A DNA stretch of 64,000 nucleotides from Nocardia flavorosea (GCF_015477805.1 NZ_JADLQL010000003.1:372001-436000); one strand, 5' to 3'. Positions 51,145 through 60,420 are shown, counted from the stretch's first letter. A program made the numbers and translations. Notes: generated from the letters alone by a model not told the origin.

Positions 51145-54100
51145 TCACCGACCACCGGTCTGCCCCGACCTCATAGTTGACGACTCGTGTCCTATCGAGG
51201 ATATTCCTTCGGCGTTACCCGCGGCTGTCCACAGGCGGGCATACTCTCCGCCGGTTGCCAGCAGTTCGCCGTGGGTGCCGAGTTCCACGATCCGGCCGTG
51301 CGCGACCACGGCGATGCGATCGGCGCGGGCGGCGGTCGCCAGGCGGTGCGCGACGACGACCGTCGTCCGGTTGCGAGCCAGCGAACCGGTCGCTGCCAGC
51401 ACTTTCTCCTCCGTGTCCGGGTCGAGGGTAGCGGTGGCCTCGTCGAGCAGCAGCACATCGGGATCGACGAGCTGGGCGCGCGCCAGGGCGATGAGCTGGC
51501 GCTGTCCGGCCGACAGTCCGCGCCCGCGTTCCCCGACCGCCCGCCGCATTCCGCCGGGCAGACCGGCGATCATGTCCGCCGCACCCACTGCCCGGGCGGC
51601 CGCGGCTATCTCGGTTTCGGTCGCGGAAGGTTTCCCGAATGCGATGTTGCTCGCGATATCGCCGGTGAACAGGTGAGCTTCCTGCGGGACCATGCCGAGA
51701 CGGGAGCGGTACCCGTCGAGCCGGTAATCGCGGATGTCCATGCCGTCGGCCCGGATCACACCGCTATCGGTCTCGGCGAGGTCGTAGAGCCGGGCCAGCA
51801 GTTTGACGATGGTGGACTTCCCGGCGCCGGTGGCGCCGACCAGGGCCAGCGACCGGCCCGGAGCCACGGCCAGCGATACCTCGTCGAGCGCGGGGCGCTC
51901 GGTGCTCGGATAGCGGAAGCGCACGGCAGCCAATTCCAGATCCCCGCGCAGGCCGGCGGTCAGCGGATCGGCGCCGGGCGGATCGGCCCGGATGGACGAC
52001 GGTGTGCGCAGGAGTTCACCGATCCGCCGCAGGCCCACCCGTGCCTGCTGATATCCGTCGAACACCTGCGACAACTGCTGTACCGGGCCGAACAGCAGCT
52101 CGAGATAGAGCACGAACGCGATGAGGGTCCCGGCGCTGGTCTCACCGGCGGCCACCGCATGCGCTCCGGTGAGCACCACCAGGGCCAGCGCCAGATCGGT
52201 CCACGACGCCATGAAACCGAAGTACAGCGCGATGGCCCGCTGGGCGCGCATCCGGCTGCGGCGGTAGCCGGCGGAGTATTCGGCGAACCGGTGCGCCGAA
52301 CGCCGTTCGTGCCGGTTGGCCTGGACGGCGCGGAGCCCGGCGACGTTCTCCTGAAAATCGGCGTTCACCGTCGACACCCGTTCCCGGGAGATGCTGTAGG
52401 CCACCGAGGAGACCCGGCGGAAGATCACCGTGGCGATGACCAGCGGCGGGAGCACGCCGAGCAGAACCACCAGGGCCAGTTGCGCATCGATCACCAGCAG
52501 GGCGATCGCGATCCCGGCCAGCGACAACGCACTCACCAGGGCGGTCGACACACCGGTCTGCAGGAACGTGGACAGCGCATCGACATCGGTGGTCATCCGG
52601 GTCATGATCCGGCCGGACAATTCCCGTTCGTAGTAGTCCAGGCCGAGCCGCTGCAGATGCGCGTAACTGCGGATCCGCAGCCCGTAGAGCACGCGTTCGC
52701 CGGTGCGTGAGGTGAGCAGAGTGGTCGCGGCGGCCACGACCCAGCCGGCCAGGACCAGTCCCGCGCCCAGCAGTGCGGTGACGGCCAGGGCGCCCGGATC
52801 GGACCCGGCGACACCGGTATCGATGGCGTGCCGCACCAGCGGTGGGAAACCGATCCCGATGAGGGCATCCAGGGCGAGCAGTAGCACCGAGGCCAGGACC
52901 AGAAGGCGTACCGGGCGCAGCAGGCGGGCCAGCCGGAAGCCCGGATCGGGTTCGCGCAGCCGGGCCGGGTCCAGCCGGGGGCGTTCATCGGCCGCGGGCA
53001 GGCGGGCGATGGCCCGGCGTAATTCGGGTGTTTCGCTGAGATTCGCCGCGGCGGCCATCCGGTCCCTGGATTGTGCTACCGGTAGGCGTTCGGTGACGAC
53101 GGCGGGACCGCTCACCACGGCCGTCGCCGGCTCCGGCAGGCGGATCACCCGGTCGGCGTGGGCCAGGGTGGATTCGCGATGCGCGAGGATGATCGTGGTC
53201 CGCGATCCCTGGTCCGGCAGGGCGCCGAAAATGGCCGCCTCGGTCACCGCGTCCACCGCCGAGGTGGCGTCGTCGAGGACGAGAATTCGCGGCCGGGCCA
53301 GCAGTGCCCGGGCCAGCGCGATCCGTTGCCGCTGACCACCGGAGAGGGTGAGCCCGCGTTCCCCGACCACCGTGTCGTAGCCGTCGGGCAGGGCCTCGAT
53401 GAAATCGTCGGCGGCGGCCTGACGGGCGGCCTCCCGGATTTCGGCGTCCGTGGCGTCCGGCCGGCCCAGCGCGATATTGGCGGCGACGCTGGAGCTGAAC
53501 AGGAACGGATCGTCGAAAACCACGCCGACGGCCGCGCGTAACTGCGCCGCGGCGACATCGGCGATATCGACGGGCTCGGTGCCGTCCGCGCCGAGGAGCC
53601 GGATCCGGCCGGAATCGGGGGCATAGAACCTGGGCAGCAGCAGTGACAGGGTGGTTTTCCCGGACCCGGCCGGGCCGATGACCGCCACGGTTTCGCCGGG
53701 CCGTACCCGCAGGTCGAGGTCACGCAGCACCGGTTCCCCGGGATCGAAACCGAAGGTCACCGATTCGAGTTCTATCCCCAGCGAGCCGTCGGGAACCGGT
53801 ACCGGCCGGGGCGGGTCGGCCACCGCCGGACCGGCGTCGATCACCTGGTAGACGCGTTCGGCCGCGGCGCGGGTGAGCTGGGCCAGGATGATCACCGACG
53901 CCATGGTGCGGGCGGTGGTGGTCATCGTTGTGACGTAGGCGCTGAAGGCGAGGAAGGTACCGAGGCCGATGGCGCCCCGCAGGGCCAGCCAGCCACCGAG
54001 CGCGATCACGATCACCAGGCCCGCCTGCGGTATCGCGGCCAGCGTGGGGGAGAAGCGGGCGTTGATCGCGGCGGCGCGCATCCGTTCCGCGAACAACCGG

Positions 54101-54909
54101 CGACCGTGGCCCTCCAGGACGTCGACCATGCGCGCTTCCTGGCCGAACCCCTTGACCACCCGTACTCCGGTGACCGTCTCCTCGACGTGCTGGGCCAGTT
54201 CCGCCGCCCGCTGCTGGGCCGACCAGGTGGCGGCGTGCAGCCGAGGCCGCATCCGGTAGACCACGCCGATCACCACCGGCACCATCAGCAACGCGGCCGC
54301 GGCCAGCGGCGGGGACAGCCACAGCATCACCCCGGCCGCGAGCACGAACTGCAGCAGCGACATCCCCGACAGCGGCGCCATCGCCAGCAGCGACTGCACC
54401 AGTTGCAGGTCGGTGATGGAGCGGGATACCACCTGGCCGGTGCGCAGTGCGTCCTGGCCCGCGCCGTCGAGCCGTTGCAGCGAGTCGAGCAGTTTCAGCC
54501 GCAGACCGTGCTGGACGTCGAGGGAGAGTTTCCCGGCGAGCATGCGCCGCCCGAACGAAGCGGCGAACCGCCCGGCCGCGAGCAGCGCCAGCAGGCCCGC
54601 GACGATACCGATGACGCGGGTGGCGCCGGTGGTCGCCGAATCCACGGCCCACTTCGTGAGCAGCGGAGCCACGATCTCGGCCGCGGCACCGGCCACCAGC
54701 GCCAGCCCGATACCGGCCAATGTGCCGCGGTAGCGCCGGCACTCCGACCACAGCCTGCGGATCCACCCCGGCCGCGCGCCGCCGCTACCGGTACGCTCCG
54801 CCGCCCGCTCCGGCTCGCGCGCGCTATCGGATGCGTGTGCGGTCTGCCCGCGGTCGCCCTTCGCCGCCGTATCCGTATCCGTATCCGTATCCGTATCCGA
54901 GTTCCTCAT
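51145..54909 (-). CDS. Fused double ABC exporter (Rv0194-like)
   Basis: Encodes 1254 aa containing two complete TMD-NBD units. NBD1 has GPAGSGKTT, LSGGQRQ and Walker B ILVLDDATSAVD, in which the catalytic Glu is Asp, and H-loop LAHRE. NBD2 has GATGAGKST, LSAGQRQ, LLLDEATATLD and VAHRL. So one ATP site lacks the usual catalytic base, as in asymmetric exporters. The order and features match M. tuberculosis Rv0194, a multidrug exporter. The N-terminus is an Asp-Thr dipeptide run coded by a hexanucleotide repeat. It lies 125 bases upstream of kgd on the same strand but has its own likely promoter. Confidence 0.93.
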   Translation of the reverse strand: MRNSDTDTDTDTDTAAKGDRGQTAHASDSAREPERAAERTGSGGARPGWIRRLWSECRRYRGTLAGIGLALVAGAAAEIVAPLLTKWAVDSATTGATRVIGIVAGLLALLAAGRFAASFGRRMLAGKLSLDVQHGLRLKLLDSLQRLDGAGQDALRTGQVVSRSITDLQLVQSLLAMAPLSGMSLLQFVLAAGVMLWLSPPLAAAALLMVPVVIGVVYRMRPRLHAATWSAQQRAAELAQHVEETVTGVRVVKGFGQEARMVDVLEGHGRRLFAERMRAAAINARFSPTLAAIPQAGLVIVIALGGWLALRGAIGLGTFLAFSAYVTTMTTTARTMASVIILAQLTRAAAERVYQVIDAGPAVADPPRPVPVPDGSLGIELESVTFGFDPGEPVLRDLDLRVRPGETVAVIGPAGSGKTTLSLLLPRFYAPDSGRIRLLGADGTEPVDIADVAAAQLRAAVGVVFDDPFLFSSSVAANIALGRPDATDAEIREAARQAAADDFIEALPDGYDTVVGERGLTLSGGQRQRIALARALLARPRILVLDDATSAVDAVTEAAIFGALPDQGSRTTIILAHRESTLAHADRVIRLPEPATAVVSGPAVVTERLPVAQSRDRMAAAANLSETPELRRAIARLPAADERPRLDPARLREPDPGFRLARLLRPVRLLVLASVLLLALDALIGIGFPPLVRHAIDTGVAGSDPGALAVTALLGAGLVLAGWVVAAATTLLTSRTGERVLYGLRIRSYAHLQRLGLDYYERELSGRIMTRMTTDVDALSTFLQTGVSTALVSALSLAGIAIALLVIDAQLALVVLLGVLPPLVIATVIFRRVSSVAYSISRERVSTVNADFQENVAGLRAVQANRHERRSAHRFAEYSAGYRRSRMRAQRAIALYFGFMASWTDLALALVVLTGAHAVAAGETSAGTLIAFVLYLELLFGPVQQLSQVFDGYQQARVGLRRIGELLRTPSSIRADPPGADPLTAGLRGDLELAAVRFRYPSTERPALDEVSLAVAPGRSLALVGATGAGKSTIVKLLARLYDLAETDSGVIRADGMDIRDYRLDGYRSRLGMVPQEAHLFTGDIASNIAFGKPSATETEIAAAARAVGAADMIAGLPGGMRRAVGERGRGLSAGQRQLIALARAQLVDPDVLLLDEATATLDPDTEEKVLAATGSLARNRTTVVVAHRLATAARADRIAVVAHGRIVELGTHGELLATGGEYARLWTAAGNAEGISSIGHESSTMRSGQTGGR
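54869..54898. repeat. Five tandem GTATCC hexamers
   Basis: GTATCC is repeated five times without change inside the start of the fused ABC exporter gene. Read on the coding strand it encodes an alternating Asp-Thr run. Gain or loss of copies would keep the frame and change only the length of the N-terminal tail. Confidence 0.85.
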
Positions 54910-55146
54910 GCCACGTCCATCGGGCGCGCATGCCGACTCGCCGTGGTTGTCCGTCGCGCTGTCGCCGCCGGGCTCGGTCCACTCATCCGCCCCTCCCGTA
55001 TACCCCCGTTTTCACCTGCCATCGACCATAACGACGCCTACCGACAGGGACTTGTTCCCGAGGTCGCGGCCCGGCGGGCGAGACCCCACCGCATGGGTCG
55101 ACCGGTGTATCGGCCGGTACACCGGTCGCCGCAGTCGAAACAGGTG

Positions 55147-55929
55147 TCAGAACTCGGCGCGCCGCAGCGACCACCAGCTCCAGCCCCCGACTCCCACGGC
55201 CCACAGCAGTAGCACGACGATCGCCGCGGGCGCGGGGGCCAGGAGGTCGGTGTCGGCGAAGGATCCGGAGAAGAGGGTGCTCAGCGTGGCGGAGCCGGGC
55301 AGCAGTGTCACGACACCGGGGATACCGATACCCGCGGTCACCACCCACAGCAGAGGCTCGACGATCAGCAACCACACCAGAACGGCCCCGACCGCAAGTA
55401 GCGGCGTCCGTATCAGCAACCCGATCCCGGTGCCGATCAACGCCCAGCAGACGGCCGCGATCAGGCCGCCACCGAGAACCGCGAACAGCGAACCGGTGAA
55501 CTCGAATTTACCCCGCCCGAACAACAGCAGGCAGAGTACGGCCACGATCTCGGCCGCCAGTGCGGTGACGAGCGCGGCAAGCCCGGTGACGAGGAATTTC
55601 GCGCCGGCCAGCTTATCGCGGTCCACCGTGAACAGGGCGGTGATCACCAGGGTGTCGTGCTGATGTTCCCCGGCCGCGCCCGCGGCGCCGAACGCCGCGG
55701 CCCCGAGGACGACGGCGAACAGCGCCACATACAGTCCGATGGTCGCGGCTCCCGTCACCGGCTCGCCCGCCGGATCCTGTGGTCCGGCGCGAAGTGCGCT
55801 GACCGTGGGAGCCACGATGGCCACCGCGACCGCCAGCCCGGCGAGGACGTGGGTGTAGCGGAGCGTGACTGCTTTGCGGTATTCGGACAGCACGGGCGGA
55901 ATCAGTTCCGCGGGTACGACGTCGATCAT
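55147..55929 (-). CDS. ABC-2 type permease of the EcsC operon
   Basis: Encodes 260 aa with six hydrophobic segments. The motif GAAGEHQHDTLVITALFTVDRDKLAGAKF (in parts AGEHQHDTLVITALFTVDR and KLAGAKF) is the usual ABC-2 loop after helix 2. ATG 55929 overlaps the ATPase stop as ATGA. It should form a membrane complex with the ATPase before it. Substrate is unknown. Confidence 0.88.
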   Translation of the reverse strand: MIDVVPAELIPPVLSEYRKAVTLRYTHVLAGLAVAVAIVAPTVSALRAGPQDPAGEPVTGAATIGLYVALFAVVLGAAAFGAAGAAGEHQHDTLVITALFTVDRDKLAGAKFLVTGLAALVTALAAEIVAVLCLLLFGRGKFEFTGSLFAVLGGGLIAAVCWALIGTGIGLLIRTPLLAVGAVLVWLLIVEPLLWVVTAGIGIPGVVTLLPGSATLSTLFSGSFADTDLLAPAPAAIVVLLLWAVGVGGWSWWSLRRAEF

Positions 55930-56867
55930 CGGGAAACCCCGTACGGCAGAGAGGTGGACGGCATTCCGGGACCCGCCGGCCGGGATGCGGCGGCATGGGT
56001 CAGCGACGCGAGAACACGGTCGGGGTGGATCCGGTCGGCCACGATCCGGTGCAGCCGGACCTCGGCGGCCCGGGCGGCCTCGACGATATCCTCCTCGGTC
56101 GCGTCGGCCACGGCGAGTTGATCGTCGGGCCGGATCACCGCGTCGGTGAAGCCGCGGGCGGCCAGCGCGGTGGCGATCGCGATCGACGACGAGGACGCGA
56201 CCACCAGCCGATCGGGATTGCGCCGGCGCAACCGTTGCGGGCTGCCCTGATAGGCCACCGTTGCGGTGGCGCCGAGCACCACCAGATGGTCGGCGATCGG
56301 CAGGGCGGTGACCAGGCTCTGCGCGGTGAACAACACGGTTCCGCCGCGGCGGGTGTGCTGTCGCAGGAAACCCTGCAGCCAGGAGATCTCGGTGAGCTGC
56401 ATACCGGCGGCCGGGTCGTCGAGGATCAGCACGGGCGGATCGCCGAGCAGTGCGGTCGCCAGGGCGGCGCGGGCTTCTTCACCGGGTGTCAGCTCGTCGG
56501 GCACCGTGCGGGCGCGCTCGGTGAGACCGGTGATCTCCAGTACGGTCCGCACCCGGCGATCGGGATGCCCACCGGCGGCGGCATACACCCGCAGGTGGTC
56601 GCGAACGGTGCGCCGGGGGTGGAGTCCGCGGGGCGCGAGGACGGCGCCCACCGCAGAACTACCGCGCCCACCGGTCAAGGTCACCGACCCGGTGGTGGGC
56701 GGGAGGAGACCCAGCAGGGCGGCGACGATCGTAGACTTCCCGGAGCCCGGGGGACCCACCAATGCCGCGCAGGTACCCGAGGCGATATCGAAGGACACAT
56801 CCTGTGCGCCGATCGTGAAGTCGGGGAAACGTTTGGTCAGGCCCCGGACCGTGATCGCGGGCCTCAT
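55926..56867 (-). CDS. ABC ATPase with degenerate catalytic motifs
   Basis: Encodes 313 aa. Walker A GPPGSGKST is intact at 38-46. The signature reads LTPGE (126-130) instead of LSGGQ, the Walker B Glu is Asp (LILDDPAAG, Asp151), and the H-loop position reads TAQS with Gln for His. The C-terminal part ends with a regulatory-looking tail. ATP binding is likely, but hydrolysis may be weak or absent unless it pairs with another subunit. It overlaps the EcsC gene and the permease gene by four bases each, so all three are translationally coupled. Confidence 0.85.
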   Translation of the reverse strand: MRPAITVRGLTKRFPDFTIGAQDVSFDIASGTCAALVGPPGSGKSTIVAALLGLLPPTTGSVTLTGGRGSSAVGAVLAPRGLHPRRTVRDHLRVYAAAGGHPDRRVRTVLEITGLTERARTVPDELTPGEEARAALATALLGDPPVLILDDPAAGMQLTEISWLQGFLRQHTRRGGTVLFTAQSLVTALPIADHLVVLGATATVAYQGSPQRLRRRNPDRLVVASSSSIAIATALAARGFTDAVIRPDDQLAVADATEEDIVEAARAAEVRLHRIVADRIHPDRVLASLTHAAASRPAGPGMPSTSLPYGVSR

Positions 56868-57700
56868 CGGGGATCGACCGGGGGTTGCCGGGGCTCGGTC
56901 GGCAGCGCGGCGGGCGCTTCCGGGGGCCGGCGTCGTGCATCCTCCGGCGGCACGGGCGATTCCGGCGCCGGCGGCATCTGCGGATCCTGCTGTACCGCCG
57001 GCTTGTCCGGTTGTCCGGCGGACGGGAGTTCGGCGTCCAGCACCATTTCGTCGGCGAAGTACCGCGGTGCCGGCCCGAACGCCTTGCGGGCGTTGTTGAT
57101 CGTCGCCTTGCCGAGTGCCCGGTTACCGACTCCGCCGATGACGGCGCCGATCCCGGCGGGCACCACCTTCCCGGCCATCAGCGCGGCACGTTTGGTGAGG
57201 AATCGCACGATGAACCGTTTGAGCAGCGAATCGTTCATCCCGGACAGGCCCGGAATCTTGTTCGCGAAAACGGTGCCCCAGTTCTTGGCCGAGGAACCGA
57301 CGCTTTTCTGCACGATTTCCATACCGCTGTCGCCCAGCACCACGGCCAGCACCATGGCCCGGCGCTGTGGGGCGTCCTCGGGCCGGACGCCGTGCACGGC
57401 GGCCACCGCGAGGGTGAACAGCGCGGAGGCTTCCATGAAGAAAGTGGTCTCGGCGCTCACCGCCGCGAGCGCGGCGATCGTCCCGACCCCGGGGACCGCT
57501 GCCGAGGCGCCGACGGCGCTACCGCTGCCGGTGACCGCCAGCAGATACTGGCGTTCCAGCCGGTCGATGATCTGCTCCGGTGTTTCCTCCGGATGAGCCC
57601 GCCGCAGTCGCGCAACGTACTTGGCGACGGCGGGTGCTTGTAGCCGGGAACCGTGGTCGAGCGCCTCGATCACGGCTTTTTCCACTGCCCCGTTACGCAC
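56864..57700 (-). CDS. EcsC-domain protein
   Basis: Encodes 278 aa. The EcsC family core includes a glycine-rich hydrophobic segment (AVTGSGSAVGASAAVPGVGT), ETTFFMEASALFTLAVAAVHG, MNDSLLKRFIVRFLTKRAAL and a second one (VVPAGIGAVIGGVGNRALGK). A Pro-rich tail of about 50 residues ends the protein. EcsC accompanies EcsAB ABC transporters in Firmicutes but its biochemical role is not known. Here it is the first gene of a three-gene coupled operon with an ATPase and an ABC-2 permease, which echoes the ecsABC arrangement. Confidence 0.82.
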   Translation of the reverse strand: MRNGAVEKAVIEALDHGSRLQAPAVAKYVARLRRAHPEETPEQIIDRLERQYLLAVTGSGSAVGASAAVPGVGTIAALAAVSAETTFFMEASALFTLAVAAVHGVRPEDAPQRRAMVLAVVLGDSGMEIVQKSVGSSAKNWGTVFANKIPGLSGMNDSLLKRFIVRFLTKRAALMAGKVVPAGIGAVIGGVGNRALGKATINNARKAFGPAPRYFADEMVLDAELPSAGQPDKPAVQQDPQMPPAPESPVPPEDARRRPPEAPAALPTEPRQPPVDPR

Positions 57701-58362
57701 GGCGTCATCCTCCTTTGCGAGCCCTATGCACTGTATGGCACCGGGCCGACGTTCGTCCGTTCCGACAACGGATTACCCGCCTCCGTGGTTCCGATGCGCA
57801 CCGTCACCGAGGCTCCCGTCGACCCCGAGGCAGCGCCTCGCGGCCCGCGGGAAACGGGTGCCGGTATTCGGCTCCTCGGCTGTCGACATGCCCCGCCGGT
57901 CCGGTGGCGCGCCACCGTGCCGCCGCCGGGCCTACAGCCGCTTCGGCCGCCCGGCTGATTACTGTCCGTCGACAGCGGCGTAGGGCTGCTGCCCACTGGT
58001 AGGCACGCTGCTTCACGGCCACGGCGATGGATGCCGTGCTGGACCGGGCTGCCGCCGAGGGCAGCGGGGGACACCGCCCACACACCGATGTGCCGGTTGC
58101 GGCGCAATACGCGCACGTCCCGCGGTAGCTGTTGCCCGTTGTGTTCCGGCCGAAGCGCCGGCGCCGAGCTTGCCGGTGCCGGCCCGGCGGACCGAGCATC
58201 CGACCGAGTGACCAGGATACGGTCTCACTTGCAACGGTTCCGCCGACGACCGCAGTCCGGGCCCGTTTTCGGCCTGGGGCTACTGCCCGCCGCGTTCCGG
58301 CCAGGCCCTACGGTGGGCAATATTGTGCCGGGCTACTGCGCGCTGTGCTCCGGCCCGAAGGG
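57701..58362. other. Noncoding gap with imperfect repeats
   Basis: No credible protein frame on either strand. The right half contains copies of a 26-bp repeat described separately. The left half is ordinary GC-rich sequence with no recognised promoter. It separates the EcsC operon from the hydroquinone-reductase-like gene on the same strand. Confidence 0.45.
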
Positions 58363-58385
58363 CTACTGCGCGCCGTGTTCTGCGG
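58125..58385. repeat. Four imperfect copies of a 26-bp direct repeat
   Basis: The consensus is GGGCTACTGC-GCGCYGTGTTC-CGGCC. Copies lie at 58125-58151 (weakest), 58277-58302, 58330-58355 and 58360-58385. The last two are 30 bases apart. The final copy overlaps the 3' end of the next gene and supplies its stop codon and last residues (EEVPAEHGAQ). Confidence 0.65.
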
Positions 58386-59382
58386 GGACCTCTTCCGCCG
58401 GGAGTGGCGGGGGTGGCGGCGTGCCGTCGCCGAAGGGGCGGCCGCCCAGGGCTTCGCGGCCGTGCGGCGAGAGCCAGTTGGACAGGTCCGGTCCCCGAGG
58501 GACGATCTGTGTGGGGTTGATATCCGTATGGACCTTGTAATAGTGGTCCTTGATCTGCGCGAAGTCGATCGTATCGCCGAAACCTGGGGTCTGGAACAGG
58601 TCGCGGGCATATGCCCACAGGACCGGCATCTCGGTGAGCTTGCTCCGGTTGCATTTGAAGTGGCCGTGGTAGACGGGGTCGAAGCGGACGAGCGTGGTGA
58701 ACAGCCGGATATCGGCCTCGGTGATCGTGTCGCCCACCAGGTAGCGCTGCCCTGCCAGGCGGTCGCTCAGCCAGTCCAGCGCCGTGAACAGGCGGTTGTA
58801 GGCGGCATCGTAGGCGTCCTGGGCGCCGGCGAAACCGCAGCGGTACACCCCGTTGTTCACTTCGCGGAAGACCCGGGCGTTCACTTCGTCGATCTCGGCA
58901 CGCAACGGTTCTGGGTAGAGCTGCGGTGCTCCGGTGCGGTGAAAGGCGGTCCATTCCAGCGAGAAATCGAGGGTTATCTGCGCGTAGTCGTTGGTGACGA
59001 CCTGCCCGGTGGGCACGTCCACGATCGCCGGCACGGTGATTCCGCGCGGGTAGCCGGGGAAGCGGGCCAGGTAGGCGTCGCGCAGCCGGGGTATCCGCAG
59101 GACCGGATCGAGACCGCCGGGGTCCAGGTCGAAGGTCCAGCTCAGTTTGTCGTGGGTGGGGCCGCACAGGCCCAGCGAGAGTGCCGATTCCAGGCCGAGT
59201 AGGCGGCGGACGATCAGGGTCCGGTTGGCCCACGGGCAGGCCCGGGCGGCCACCAGCCGGTAGCGGCCCGGCTCCACGGGATAGCCGTCGCGACCGTCGG
59301 CGGTGATCCGGGTGGTGATGTAGTTGGTGTCGCGCTTGAACTCGCCCGGTTCGACATAACTGCCCTGTTCCGTTTCGGTCAT
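58363..59382 (-). CDS. Glutathionyl-hydroquinone-reductase-like GST-fold protein
   Basis: Encodes 339 aa of the Xi-class GST/YqjG family. The catalytic cysteine sits in ARACPWANR (Cys49), and the conserved NYITTRIT start, TVPAIVDVPTGQVVTNDYAQI (in parts TVPAIVD and VTNDYAQI) and LVGDTITEADIRLFTTLVRFDPVY (in parts GDTITEADIRLFTTL, RFDPVY) are family hallmarks. The family reduces glutathionyl-hydroquinones. Actinobacteria like this make mycothiol rather than glutathione, so a mycothiol conjugate is the likely substrate. ATG 59382 is chosen over ATG 59409. Its last residues derive from a repeat. Confidence 0.9.
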   Translation of the reverse strand: MTETEQGSYVEPGEFKRDTNYITTRITADGRDGYPVEPGRYRLVAARACPWANRTLIVRRLLGLESALSLGLCGPTHDKLSWTFDLDPGGLDPVLRIPRLRDAYLARFPGYPRGITVPAIVDVPTGQVVTNDYAQITLDFSLEWTAFHRTGAPQLYPEPLRAEIDEVNARVFREVNNGVYRCGFAGAQDAYDAAYNRLFTALDWLSDRLAGQRYLVGDTITEADIRLFTTLVRFDPVYHGHFKCNRSKLTEMPVLWAYARDLFQTPGFGDTIDFAQIKDHYYKVHTDINPTQIVPRGPDLSNWLSPHGREALGGRPFGDGTPPPPPLPAEEVPAEHGAQ

Positions 59383-59483
59383 ATTCTCAGTCTGGCAGGG
59401 GCGGGCCATGAGTTGGCGGTATGCGCGAGCCGGGTCCGGGGGCGGTAGCGGAGCGTAACCGCGTAGGGCCCTCGCTGATACCT

Positions 59484-59489
59484 GATAAT
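59484..59489 (+). promoter_or_regulatory. Probable -10 box of a leaderless promoter
   Basis: GATAAT lies six bases before ATG 59496, and no ribosome binding site is present. In actinobacteria this spacing places transcription start at the A of the ATG, giving a leaderless mRNA for the crotonase gene. Confidence 0.55.
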
Positions 59490-59495
59490 CACAGT

Positions 59496-60290
59496 ATGAG
59501 CGCTACCAAACCCACGCGTCTGCAACGTTCGGCCACCACGGGCGGAGCCGAGGTCGCGACGCTGACGTTGGCGGCACCGCCGCTCAACCTGTTCGACAAG
59601 GCCATGTTCGACGCGCTCGTCGACGATCTGGCCGAACTCACCGCGCGGCCGCCGCGAGCTCTGCTGATCCGCGCCGAGGGAAAGGTGGTCTCGGGCGGTG
59701 TGGACGTGCACACCTTCGACGGACTGACCACCGAGCAGGGCGCGCAGCTGTGGCAGGACCTGTTCGATCGGATCAGCCACCCGATCGAGGCGCTGCCCTG
59801 CCCGGTGGTGTTCGCGGCGCATGCGCTCACGCTCACCGCCGCCTTCGAGATAGCCCTGGCCTGTGACCTGATTCTGGCCGCGCCGAAGGCGAAGTTCGGT
59901 CTGGTGGAAATCGTGGTCGGGCTGACCCCGTCGATGGGCGGCCCGCAGCGACTGGCCGAACGGGCCGGGTCGGGGCGGGCGCGCGAACTGGTGATGACGG
60001 GCGATCTGTACGACGCGGCCACCATGCTGGAGTGGGGTGTGGTCAACCAGATCCACGATGATGTGGAGGCTGCCGCGTCGGCGCTCACCCACCGGCTGGC
60101 CGAGGGGCCGACGCGTGCGCACGCGGCCACCAAGCAGATCGTGGCGGCATGGCGTTCGGGCGGCGTCGGGCACGCCGATTCGGTGACGCCCGAGGTTTCC
60201 GGCGAGTTGTTCGGCACCGAGGATCTGCCGGGCGCGGTACGCAGCTTTCTCGAGGTCGGCCCGGGTAAGGCCACCTATCGCGGTCGCTGA
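59496..60290 (+). CDS. Enoyl-CoA hydratase/isomerase (crotonase) family protein
   Basis: Encodes 264 aa. The oxyanion-hole segment GKVVSGGVDVHTFDG, the second Gly pair in ALTLTAAFEIALACDLILAAPKAKFGLVE (read as TLTAAFEIALACDLILAA) and LTPSMGGPQRLAERAG show the crotonase fold. The site usually holding the catalytic Glu before PSMGG reads VVGLTPS, with Glu in FGLVEIVVG nearby, so the reaction type is unclear. It is divergent from the GST-fold gene with a leaderless-type promoter. It may act in fatty acid breakdown. Confidence 0.88.
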   Translation: MSATKPTRLQRSATTGGAEVATLTLAAPPLNLFDKAMFDALVDDLAELTARPPRALLIRAEGKVVSGGVDVHTFDGLTTEQGAQLWQDLFDRISHPIEALPCPVVFAAHALTLTAAFEIALACDLILAAPKAKFGLVEIVVGLTPSMGGPQRLAERAGSGRARELVMTGDLYDAATMLEWGVVNQIHDDVEAAASALTHRLAEGPTRAHAATKQIVAAWRSGGVGHADSVTPEVSGELFGTEDLPGAVRSFLEVGPGKATYRGR

Positions 60291-60364
60291 GTTTGCGAGA
60301 AAGTTGCCATAAGGCGGCTCCGAGATCTCGATTCGACCGGATTCATCGACTCCGCACCCATTTT

Positions 60365-60380
60365 TGTGATCTGGGTCATA
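60365..60380. promoter_or_regulatory. CRP-type site upstream of the adenylating-protein gene
   Basis: TGTGA-TCTGGG-TCATA matches the CRP pattern TGTGA-N6-TCACA with one change and lies 41-56 bases before ATG 60421. A further TCACA at 60384 could form an alternative right half. It suggests cAMP-CRP control. Confidence 0.5.
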
Positions 60381-60420
60381 TAGTCACAGGTGCCTGACTG
60401 TTCGACTGTGCGGAGGTTCG

